A stretch of 64,000 bases of DNA from Amyelois transitella. Its lineage: Eukaryota > Arthropoda > Insecta > Lepidoptera > Pyralidae. Positions within the stretch are counted from its first letter, which is position 1; each line of letters opens with the position of its first letter. Position numbers and translations under genes: made by a program. The stretch is taken from NCBI RefSeq assembly GCF_032362555.1, contig NC_083507.1, positions 3,351,001-3,415,000 of the forward strand. The letters run 5' to 3'. The notes beneath the pieces are model-generated. The model was not told the origin of the DNA, made no database searches, and worked only from the letters and a program-made list of their open reading frames with translations. Below, piece after piece: positions 48,079 to 58,841 of this stretch.

Positions 48079-49939
48079 TAAATTTTTAATGTAGTAAGAG
48101 CAGATACATCTCTCATGTAAGTAAGAGGTCATCTCATCACTACTGTCAAAATTTTGACTGATGAACTCTCAATAATGGGTTTGTTAATGACTTATTTTTT
48201 AAATTACGATACGACAAGTAAGTTAATTAGTTAACTTTTTGTTGTTGGTGACTGTATGTTCTCCGAAGAAAATAAAATAGATAACAAAAAATTAGGTCAG
48301 TAATGAAATCAAACTATACCTACAGTTGTAGCGATTGTGAGAGGTGCACGCTGTAAGTATAAACTTAATTCATATTTTGAGGGATAGTAGGAAAACTGCA
48401 CTATGAATAAGTGCGTATCAGATCGAGTTCAAGTCGACTATTACGAAAACGGTCATACAGTCCAGTACGGCGTGTTTAGTAAGCACAATATGTTACATAT
48501 AAGTCTAGCACTCAAAAGAATCGCTGACACATTTTCAAATAACATACAAACTAGAGAGATAGATAGATAAACTCTTTAGTGCACCCAAAGAAAATCAGAA
48601 AAAAAACTGGCCGTGTGGTAGTCTACTAGTTAACATTCTAAACTCATCATAGCAAGAAAAAAAATATATACATCGAACCCCAGTAGGATCTGAATAACTT
48701 ATTTGATACTTTATCACAAAACTTGCCTTCTCACTTAACCATGGCCGACATTGTGGAAGTCATTGAATAGACTTATCCAGGATCATGTTTCAAGGCGCAC
48801 CCTGGGCTCCGAATTTGGTTGTTCATGAGTTCCCTTGTAATTTAAATGATAAATAAAAATTGTTGCCTGTCATGGGAATAACCTTTCTATAACTCTATTT
48901 AAAGTTATGACAATGTTCCAAAAAAAAAATTCAATTATATTTTGACATATTTTTCACAACCTTTTGAACTATACTTTTACATAAAATGAGCTATTTTGCA
49001 TTTTATTACATAAGAATGGCGTGACTTCAATCAAAAAGTGATATTATTTATGTAAATTAAGTTATGAGTGACAGCTAAGTAAATATTATGGTGATATTGT
49101 GTATATGTATAGGTGCTACGTATGTATTGAGTAGCAAAAGTTCAAACTGTAACTTTTAAAAGTAATACATAAATATATGTAGCATAGGTTGTTTCTTGAA
49201 GTGGCGAGGCTGATGAAATTGTTCTTTTTCACTATAAAGTATACTGGCTGTTGTCCGCAACAATACGAAATCGGTGTGACTTAGTTCACTTTAAAAATTT
49301 GACCATCCGTGTTGCCTCTTGGCAAGGTGGGAAGTGAAAAATTTTATACACCAGTTTTTAATTTCGTACAAGCTAAAATTATCTGGGAAAACCGCATTCA
49401 AATTCGAGAGCAATAGTTTTCGTGTAAACATTGAGACAAACAATTTTTTTTTATACACACATCAATAGACTGTAGAGCCTCTAACAAATCCTCAAGATGT
49501 TGGATATATACTATGATTATGTATGATCACGTCTTATCTTATAACCAACGACCCGCCCCGGCTTCGCAAGGGTAGCATTTAAAGATATAAACCTTACTCA
49601 GAAAACTCTTTTCAACATGTCAAATACGATCAAATTTGGTAAACTACTTTCCAAGATTAGCATTTACATGCAGACAGGGAAATTAGGGGTTTTTCTAATA
49701 TTTATTGATATTATCTTATCCCTACGTTTATAATATTATCAAATAGCTCAATAGCACCGTCATTCGCTTAGCTTCTTACTCCGTTGTCCGCATTCCAATA
49801 TTTTTCACTAGTCATTCAAGGTCAAAGTCTATTTACGGTTTTAGGTTGATAAATTAATAAACTCACTTTTACTATAAAAGTTTAATCTTAATTATCAGAC
49901 AGTACAATACTAATTACAGTTTATCTAATTATGACACTT
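48079..49939. other. intergenic region between the obstructor-E-like and obstructor-A-like genes
   Basis: 1.9 kb of AT-rich DNA with no coding exon or complete element recognised. TTTAAT at 49881-49886 (ATTAAA on the minus strand) is a candidate poly(A) signal for the gene to the right, about 55 nt past its stop. Confidence 0.5.
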
Positions 49940-52900
49940 CACGCTTTCTTCGGCAGCTTGTTCTTGTCCAATGACTGGCCCTCGTAGTAATTCTCACTGA
50001 AATAAATAAAAGGTTATATTATTCTTCTTTGTATTATTATTTTCGTTTAAATTTAACGTGATTTTATTTTTGTATTTAAGATTATGATGATTTAAAATGT
50101 AATTATGCCTGCTATATACTTTGCCCGCGTAAAAATAAAAATCTTGTTTAAATCCCGTTCTGGGAAAGTAGGTTTTTTTATCCATACTAAAATTGTAAAT
50201 TGTGTTTGTTTGTCCGTCTTTCGCGTCAACACCACCGATCCGATCAACATGAAATTTTGCAGACATAGAGAGGCAGAGTCGCGGGAAAAAGCTAGTTTTA
50301 TAATTTAGTTGATTGACGTTTACCCGTATAGGTAAACAGATAATATAAATAAAAACATATTGTGTTCCCTGTCTACCCCGCAAGGGATATAGACGTCATT
50401 ATATGTATGTATGTACATATTGTGTTCTTACCATCCGGGCACCTTTTCAGGTTCGTCACACATGAAGGTGTCTTCATTGTACACCTTGCCCGAGGGACAG
50501 CTGCCCTTCTGAGGCTGTACTCCGTTGCGGCAGATGTAGAACTTCTGGCAGTCTTCTGGGTGCGGGAAAGTGGGGTGTGGCAGTGCACGGCCATTGGGAC
50601 CTTGAACTTCACCGTCCGGGCAGGAGAAGCCGTCGTCTAGAACGTCTGAAAGAAAATTTGTTTATGAGTAAGAGTATAACTTTTTTTATTTAATAATTTG
50701 TAACGGAAGCGATGATTCGGCTGTTTTTTAGAGCTGAAAAGTTCATATGGAGTTTGATCCCCTGCAAAGCTTGCGGAGGTCAGACGGGAGTTGCTTCGTA
50801 TAGAAAACCTGACTCACCCACTGTATTTAGAGCACATACATTTACATACATACATGTGATCACGTCTTTATATCTACGGAGTAACAGTCTTGAAAAGACT
50901 AATAGGCCACGTTCTGTTGAGATTCACATAGTGATAGGTTGCTAGCCCATCGCCTAAGAGAAGAATCCCAATAGCCTATCTCTTAATCGCTATTTACGGC
51001 ATCCATGAGAAAGAGAAGGAGCAGTCCTATTTAAAAGTACCGGGAACCACACGGCACCGCAGGGCACTGTATTTAGAGTATAGGGAATTTTGCCTAACCA
51101 TTGGATTATGGAATAAAAATCGAAGTTACCCTTAGTGATCTGGTCGCAGCGGCGGTTGACGGCGTCCTTCCAGTCGCAGTTGGAAGTGTCTTCGTTGAAG
51201 TACAGCCCGGGCGGGCACGGGTGCTCGTTGGGCACCCCGTCTGAGCAGTAGTAGAACTTGTCACAAGCCTGGAGGAGACATTTTTAATATAATAACCCAT
51301 TTTTTTTCATAGGTTTTCATATACAGTAATACCTCGGACTTACGCGATAGGTGGGACTGAGCGCTATCCGCGTAAGTCGAATTCGCGTAAGTCGGGGTAC
51401 AATTTTGCATATAAAGACATACAAAGTATATTTAATTGGGACTGGAGACTAAATAAAACAATAATTTAGGAAATAATTAGTATCTAATTTTAGATAATAT
51501 GACAAACTATATTAATAGAGTGTATAAACACAATCCGAAGTTATTTTGATGTAGAAGGTTTCATAAATTGTAACAAAGTCGTCTGACGAGTCAATGATTT
51601 TTTCTTCTCCCGTAATATCTCCTCGTAGCATCCTAGTAATTTTTTTATTCTATGTTTTGTAACAAAAATGCGCTCTTCATTGGAGTCTATGTTTTCCAAA
51701 ATTGTTAACCCTTTTTCAATCGAACTGAGGGCTTCTGTCAAGTTTCCAACTGTCATTTGATCTTCTAATTGAACTGGATCCAAAGAATCATGTTTATCAA
51801 TTTCTTCCTCTTGTTCACGCATTGTCATGAGCTCATCAATTGTAAGCTCCTCATTGTATGAATTCAACAGCTCTTGAACATCATCACTATCCACTTCTAA
51901 ATTTATTTTTCTACCAAGTGAAAAGAGTCGGTTCTACTTCGTTTGGATGCCATAGTACTTAGTAAATATCTCAGGTCGTCGCACAACGCACAAAAAAACA
52001 CAAAATCGTAACTTATGTACCTACGCGCCGATTCCGCACTACTCGTCTGTGCCTGTTGTTAACTGAACGAATAATAATGCAGGCGGGAGGAGTCGGAAAC
52101 AAACGCCGACGCTTTACCTTGACTACGCGACGTTCAAACAGAAAACGAATAAATTAAAAAAAATTCAAAATTCAAAAATTTTTATTCATTATTATAGGAT
52201 ACCTCCATATCGCTTAATAATTGTCGTATGGTTTACAACTTGGTTGACGTCAAATAAATTACTTAAAAACTAAGTTTACTGCCGCTTCCAAGGCGTCAGT
52301 GCAGAAGAAGCGGTAACAAATAGACGAGAAAATTAAATCGCGTAACTCCGAATTCGCGTAAGTCGAGGTAGCGTAAGTCGGGGTATTACTGTATCATCAT
52401 TAAAATTGTAATCGAGTCAAGATTGTGTGAACGTGAAAGATTTTTTAAATTGCTTTAAAGAGGATCATTTTTAAATGTATAGTTAATAATTATTCATAAA
52501 AAAAGGTGTAAAAATCTAATATATTTATTGTGTATGTATATTTAGCAATGTAAGCAAATTTTCACAAATACCTGAATAGGTAATACCACTAATCAAACAG
52601 TGATCAAAAGAAGAAATTAATGTTACCTGCGGGTCGGGGTGCTTGAAGTAACCGTTCTGACGGGGACATCCCTTTGATGGCTTAGGTTCCTCTGAAAAAA
52701 TTATAGTAACAGTGATTGCGAGCACACACATTTACGTTTTTCAGATGAAACAAACATTTAATTTACAAGTGGTATTAATTTTAAACGTTTTAAATTAAAA
52801 TCGATGGAGACAATCAGTAAATTATCTTTCTGCACAATATATAGTTTCTAGTTAACCCTTTTCGGCAGAGTTAAAAGGACCATTTTCCACTATAAGCACC

Positions 52901-55900
52901 ATTTATTTCTGTTACATTGTGTGTCAACTCTCGTCATCCTCTTGGCTTTTGGTCCCACTTACGTCCACCCCGGTCGGAAGATAAGGCTTTACTACCACCA
53001 GGGTTGGAAAAACGGAAATTAAGTATATATTGTCAATGTTAGCTCTAAGTTGATGCCATACCAAGAGTCTAATTATGTCTGACTTTAGTTGTAATTCCGG
53101 CTAGCCACCACATCTACCATATATCCATCAATAACCATCTCTAAGCCACACAGCTTAACATGGCCTTCGAGTATTGACTGGCTCGGTCTTAAGAAATGAA
53201 AACATAACATGTATGTGTGTGTAAAAAAATACGTACGAAGTTCCTTCCTATCGCCGCAGTCGACGTTAGAGGGGATGTCGCATCGCTCCTTGTTGGGGTT
53301 CTCATCGGAGAAAACCAGCCCGTCGGGACACAGCTTCGCTTCTGATTGACCTGTATAGTAAAGTTTTTTATTTTCAATCCATAAACCCATACTAATAGAA
53401 TTAAGAGAAATATGCCCGGTACTTATGAATCGGACTACTCCATAGAAATCTGTATAATATTAGTTCAATATCAGTATAGTTTATATGGACAATTTCGTCT
53501 CTTGCCCATTGATGTCAATGAAATATGACAATGGCAATCGGGACTTGTGTAAATTTAATTATAATTGAATATAGATAAGGTTTCTCTGCAAAGACAGTGG
53601 AGATCAGATGGGAGTCGCTTCGTGTAAAATCCTAACTTACTCCTGGTTGCTAACTGGCTGGTCTTCAGAAAGATGAGGGTGTAACCAGGGCTTACGCCAG
53701 GATGAGGGAAATATTTTGTTGTTTTTCAGCGACGAGAAAAGACCATAAAGTAATAAGAACAACATTTTTTCCCTTTATTATTTTTAAGCGATGGATACGT
53801 TTTGTAATAAAATAACTATATTAATTATCTGGTTATAACTAAAATATACGAGTATTTCTAGTTTATCAATTTTATAACTATGAAACATTTAAAATGTAAC
53901 TCGTCTTGATCATTAGTGCAAAGTGCACTAACCAAACTTGTTGTTTATGACTGTATTTTGAAACTAGCATTCAATAAAGAGCCACTTAATGAAGCTCGCT
54001 ACGAGAATGTCGTCATCAGAAATTGATCATTTCACTAGAATGAATTAAGTTGGCTAGTAAGAAAATAATATTCTCACGAGTGGCCTTTATCGCGTGCACA
54101 TATTTACAAGATTCTGTTAATTAATATACCGACTTTAAGGTCTTAGGGTGCACTAAGAGAGTATGTTCTGAAATTCTCACAGCAACAGCAATAAAGTGCG
54201 ATTTATTGCAAATTAATGTTACCAAGTTGGACTAAAATGAGAATTACTTAAAATGAGTGGACATTTTTGCGGTGGGATATGGTGTATTCTTTTTTCATGC
54301 ATGCTTAATTATAGCTTAGGGTGACGATTTTTTTTTGTAGAAAATTTAACATAATTTAATGATTTAAAAATAATATACTACATTTAAATATATTATTTTA
54401 AAATCATTAAAACTGCAATCAAAACCGGTGCGTGTCATTTACATTTTTGGTTTTATATTTACCTACGACATAAAAATTAATTCCAACTAAGTAAGTACTT
54501 ATTATGTTAATGAAGGTAATAAAAAATATTTCATGCACTATTATTATTAAGAAGGTTACATTATGGAGGTGTTGTGCAATTCAATAATTAGAACTAACGT
54601 ATAACGAGTATATTTATTTACCAATTTATGAACTTATTTTAACGTTATCACATCCACCGCTAAGTTATTATAATTGCGACCCATATCTAGTTAGATATTC
54701 CGTATAAATCTGCATAAAAGGTCATAAATGACAAATATATCCTATAAATCCCGTTTCCGTTTTGCATGGGAAGGAACCTGGGACCATCCTTAACAAGCAG
54801 GTTTCCATATGATTTTTTACGTAGTACAGAAAAAATCAACCTCATTAAAGCACTAACTATTTAATGAAAGTAGTCATAGTACAACGCAGGGATTTGGAAA
54901 GCTTCACACTCTATTTGCCGTAGTAACTGTCTGAGCGCAGCAACTGATATTTTTTCAAGGAATTATAACGATCATCGGAATTTACACACGAAAATTATTA
55001 AAGTTGTAACAAGTTGTATGACATACCTATGAGTTAAGCGAAAAATGTAATGAACACAAATGATATGTTTCATATCACATGCACTGCAATCTCAGAGCAA
55101 AATAAAGATTAGGTAAATAAAGTGATATAAAATTTAATTAAGTGTATTCTTTTTAAGTTATCATCAACCGACATACTTACCTAATCATATCTAAGTTCAC
55201 TTGTATTGCTAATTACACGAAAGGATATATGTCTTTGTCTGTTATTAATCAACTTTGAAACAACATTTTTTTCACTAACTACAAAACAGCATGCGTTATT
55301 AATGTCTACTAATTTCGCAGTGGTAGAAAAAGTAACATTTCCTGCGTTGAGTAATGCAAGGATACCGAGTTACAGGATGACCTCTGACAGTCTGTACTGA
55401 CCTTTACTGCATTTGTAATAGAGGTCACACTGGTAAGGGTCTGGGTAGAAGCCGCTCTTTTCTGGACAGTCGAATTCTTGACCTGAAACTGTAATAAAAA
55501 AAATTCATATGAATATGTAATTGCGAAAATGCAAATTGATATTATCTGGTGTATTTTGCTTTAAATGTTATTCTAAAGCCAGTTTCATAAATTTAAATAA
55601 ATATATTATAGTAGTACATTAGTACTGAATAGTATCTCTGTTAATAATTACAAAATAAATATGGCGCACAATACGTTTTCTTTTGGCTAGCTACATGCTA
55701 GACCAACAAAGAAGCTTTAGAATTAGTAAAATTACAATAAATACATATAAAAATATGTTCAATCTTTTTGATGTATGGTTTAAGAGCTTTCCAAATAAGG
55801 ACAGATCTATACCACAGACTTAACACACGTCATCTCAAATGATCACGATTGTCGTGAGTAACGATTCATGCTCAAATTGTCCTTAGTACGTTTCTTTAAA

Positions 55901-58730
55901 GATTCAAAGCTGGCAGACATAAGAGTATCACCATGTATCTAAAACTTCATGAACTCTGAAAAATTGCGATCAGATATTAAAAAAAGGGTATCAACAAACA
56001 GCCTGGCAGATTTTCTAATCATATTGCATATAATATATAAGATAGAGTAGGCAGAACCAGTTGTCTGTCCATAAAACTCGAAAGCCTTTTGTAACTTACC
56101 AATAACTTTTCTACATGATAAAAAAGTGGATAACACATGAACTGTATGCAATTCATAAACTTATCATGCTTGAACCACGATCATTGACCTACATGAGTAT
56201 TGTATGCAGTGACATTTACCAAGCCCAATACCGAGAAATATAAGACCACATACAGCGAATAAAATACCAAAGTAGAATATTATATAGTAGAAGTAGTATA
56301 ATATTATTTAATACGGTCTGTAGATTAAATTTAATCGTAAAATTGACATTCACATAGTTACAGTTTGCTAGCCCATCGGCTAAAGAAGAATCCTAAGTTT
56401 ATAAGCCTATTCCTTAGTCGCCTTTTACGACATCCATGAGACAGAGATGGAGTCGTCGTTTTCTACCACGCGGCACAACATAAAATCAAGTAAAGTAGAA
56501 AACTTGAAGTAATTATTTTTGCTTTCTCACGAGACATGATTATTGTACTTTTTAGATATCAGTAAAATATATTCATTCAGATTAAAGTGACACAATCAAT
56601 TAATTTAATGCTTTTGCAATTATTGTTTAAGCGTAATTACACTTAAATCTCGCGTTTATATTATCGTGAGAACTGATATACCACAGATCATGAAGTAAAT
56701 TAATATTGGTCCAGTAATTGCCAAAATTTGTAACATTCTAGTAAATTTACGATTTAGCGTTTCGAAAAAGCGATAAGTTTTCGTGACAATACACCAAGCA
56801 AATTGCCCTTGCATCACATGTATTAGGCAAATTTACTGGAGCACTGAATGTTGGGACGCGTGAGTGAAAGGAGGACGGAGCTTTGACGGGGTTTGTCTGA
56901 TAAATCTATCAATCAATCACTCATTTATTAACTAATCGACTCATTGTAAAGACTGAACTTTTATCTCATGATAGTTTTGTTCTGGCATAAAGGTTCTATA
57001 CTTATGCATGAAATATTTTAAATATACCTAAGGTCATTGAAATATTTATAGCTTAAACTTATGTTGGCTCTGTCTAGCCCGCAAGACAGACCGCTGTTCA
57101 GCATAATAGGTCATTCATATTCTTCTTTCATAAAAACCAGTGACACATCTTAAACACCCACAGCTTATTGTGTCCTCAGATTGTGTCACAGTCCCCCTGT
57201 TACACCACCCAACCAATGTGGAACCAATTTCAGAATGTCAAATTGTCTCTGAACAATAGTAGAAATTTCACACTTTCCCCGCGACAATAATACGGAACGT
57301 AGATATTATTCAAATTAATGTTAATTATTACTTGGTCTAATCGCTGTCTCAGATTAATTCTCGTGTGCCGATGTAAAATATACCTTTAGAATTAAGCTGA
57401 TTTAACTAGACTTCTTAGTGGCTTTTTTTGTTACCAATGCAATGAGTTTTCAAAGCCCACTGAGTTTTGAATAGAAAAGCGGCAAAGAAAGAGAATAATA
57501 AAGTAACATACTTAATAAATTTAAAATTGTGTCTATAAACATTGTTTCAACATAATATTTTTTTCGATAGAAACGCCGTGAATAATTTTTTATACTAAAA
57601 CATAATACTTTTACTTATGTTGTCTTTAACTTTCTTTAAATAAAAATGCCTTTTCACGCCTTGTCAGGCGTAGGTTCTACGAAGTACCATACATTCTCAT
57701 TTTACTGTACTAACCATAATTGCTACTATTTTTTTTTTGGTGTAATAAATTCAAAAGTCAAACGTGAGTGAAACCATAGTGGTTAGCCTCGCGGGGTAGG
57801 CAGGACCCCGAAGTCTGTGCCACCCAGTGACAACAACCTTTCGGTCCACTTTCATTATACGACTTTTAAGCTGGTTATATGCGCTTTATACTAACTTCCG
57901 CCTTTATGGAATTCGACTTGAAAATTATTATACGTCCTGCTGCTTTATTTATTAATTTGATTAATTTAAAATGTATGCTCGTAAACTGTATAAAAGCTGG
58001 ATATAATGCCACAAACATTATCTGCCAATAGAACCTTTATACCGAACTGAGATGAATGTTTTATTTTTAAAAATCCTTCAAAATTTGGCATTCAAGAGAT
58101 TTTACAAGTTGTTGTGAGAAGATTTTAATTCATAAGCGCAATTGCCTATTTTATAAGTTACTTTAATTTGAAAAGTTTTCTTTGCATTTAATTTTGATAT
58201 TTACAAAATATTTTTAGGTTAAGATATTTTTTATCAATTTTCTTCTTCACTTGGCGAAATAGTTACACAGTTCCGGCCGTATGTTGTATGAGTGGATAAT
58301 AAAATAAATTAAATAAGACTTTAATTCAAAATGTCATTTACAACCGACAAACCATACACCAAAAATGGTGTTCCGGAGCGAGAATCAAAATGTAAATTAG
58401 GTACTAAGGAAATACCATAACTAGATAGCACACACAATGAAAGCGTTCATCATCATTTTTTCTTATATTTTAATAATTATCAGAAACGTAAAAAAACAAG
58501 TTTAGTAGTTTATGTAAAAACGCCATAGATATACGAGGTACCATGCATACAATGCGATGAACGATGTGATGAGGCACAAAATTCCTGAACTGTCTACAAA
58601 AAACTTTATGCTAATCGAAAATCACTAAACTATAATAGATAAAACACAACTTAAGTGCAATTAACTAAATAATATGAAAGTACTCACCCACAGCACAAAG
58701 TGCTAATCCGAAGAATACTAAACTATACAT
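49940..58730 (-). CDS. obstructor-A-like CPAP3 protein, secreted, three chitin-binding domains
   Basis: Minus-strand exons in gene order: 58688-58730, 55402-55488, 53237-53350, 52627-52691, 51130-51268, 50432-50645, 49940-49996; about 239 aa. Signal peptide MYSLVFFGLALCAVVSG, then CBM14 domains at 22-75, 90-144 and 158-221. The linker ELQEPKPSKGCPR and domain layout resemble obstructor-A; CPAP3-D is the alternative. Last cysteine codon is split (TG|T). The tail reads ENYYEG... then Lys-rich if the exon is 58 nt; I count 57 between stop and acceptor, so either I misread the C run at about 49979-49982 or the tail is frame-shifted and ends near 49930. Exon 2 has two in-frame acceptors 6 nt apart (exon from 55488 or 55482). 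Intron 4 holds a Tigger element; SINE copies lie beside exon 6. Confidence 0.88.
50105..50310. repeat. dispersed repeat with 'ttgcccgcgtaaa ... aaaaagctagt' ends
   Basis: Begins tgcctgctatatactttgcc, cgcgtaaa, passes through ccatactaaaattgtaaattg, accgatccgatcaacatgaa and ends cgcgggaaaaagctagt. The same opening occurs at 44895-44960 (acttggcccgcgttaaa ... ttcccgttctagca). Likely a non-autonomous element; the open frames inside it are not genes. Confidence 0.55.
50355..50427 (+). mobile_element. 47-bp 5'-truncated SINE with 13-bp target-site duplication
   Basis: SINE 3' end cctgtctaccccgcaaggga ... tatgtatgtatgt (50368-50414) is flanked by exact direct repeats acatattgtgttc at 50355-50367 and 50415-50427. 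The right repeat ends 4 bp from exon 6 of the obstructor-A-like gene (50432). Confidence 0.92.
50752..50818 (+). repeat. short dispersed repeat interrupted by a SINE
   Basis: tttgatcccctgcaaagctt, gcggaggtcagacgggagtt, gcttcgtatagaaaacctga, then ctcaccca: same family as 53573-53640 and 61195-61262. The SINE at 50833-51064 was inserted at its right edge. Confidence 0.6.
50819..51078 (-). mobile_element. SINE with 14-bp target-site duplication
   Basis: Reverse-complement SINE (50833-51064) between exact repeats cactgtatttagag (50819-50832 and 51065-51078). An internal stretch including part of 'aaacagctgaacg' is deleted. It lies in intron 5 of the obstructor-A-like gene, 52 bp from exon 5. Confidence 0.92.
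51324..52391 (-). mobile_element. Tigger/pogo DNA transposon, internally deleted
   Basis: Terminal inverted repeats: left CAGTAATACCTCGGACTTAC, right end reverse complement CAGTAATACCCCGACTTAC, flanked by TA on both sides (target duplication of the Tc1/mariner-pogo superfamily). A minus-strand frame (51541-51894) ends LTRQTTLLQFMKPSTSK and has the acidic DDVQELL...EELTIDELMTM signature of Tigger transposase C-termini. Just upstream an ATG opens MASKRSRTDSFHLVEK then a stop, as expected for the original N-terminus after an internal deletion. The DNA-binding and DDE catalytic parts are missing, so it is non-autonomous. It sits in intron 4 of the obstructor-A-like gene, same strand. Confidence 0.85.
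52158..52322. repeat. possible nested insert within the Tigger element
   Basis: Starts with aattcaaaattcaaaaattt and runs to gaagaagcggtaacaaat; it has no relation to Tigger terminal sequence and looks like an independent short repeat lying between the transposase remnant and the right terminal repeat. Borders are approximate. Confidence 0.4.
53351..55401 (-). other. intron 2 of the obstructor-A-like gene
   Basis: 2.05 kb, AT-rich. Apart from the short repeat at 53573-53640 and a self-complementary stretch (atgatttaaaaataatatac at 54359-54378 with its complement at about 54389-54408) nothing is recognised. Confidence 0.5.
53573..53640 (+). repeat. short dispersed repeat
   Basis: ataaggtttctctgcaaaga, cagtggagatcagatgggag, tcgcttcgtgtaaaatccta: same family as 50752-50818. 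Confidence 0.5.
55489..58687 (-). other. intron 1 of the obstructor-A-like gene
   Basis: 3.2 kb. Contains a partial SINE (56347-56475), a SINE scrap near 57063-57090 and a decayed repeat at about 57780-57905 (cgcggggtaggcaggacccc). No exon seen; the frame at 55939-56151 is non-coding. Confidence 0.5.
56347..56475 (-). mobile_element. SINE, 5' half, minus orientation
   Basis: cacatagttacagtttgcta, gcccatcggctaaagaagaa, cttagtcgccttttacgaca, tccatgagacagagatggag, ending accacgcggcac. The 3' part with the tail is missing. Confidence 0.7.
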
Positions 58731-58825
58731 TTTGATATTAAACTTAATATGAAACATAAAACTACAGGAAATTCTGAGTGCGCGTGCGGCTCCTTTCAAA
58801 GGTCGCTTGGTATTGCCTTTAGAGC

Positions 58826-58841
58826 GCGCAATGCATTGCGC
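58826..58841. promoter_or_regulatory. perfect 16-bp palindrome upstream of the obstructor-A-like gene
   Basis: GCGCAATGCATTGCGC is its own reverse complement. It lies 96 bp upstream of the ATG at 58730 in a GC-rich promoter-proximal block (58775-58880). Its half-sites (TTGCGC) resemble bZIP/C-EBP-type recognition; the protein that binds is unknown. Confidence 0.5.
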
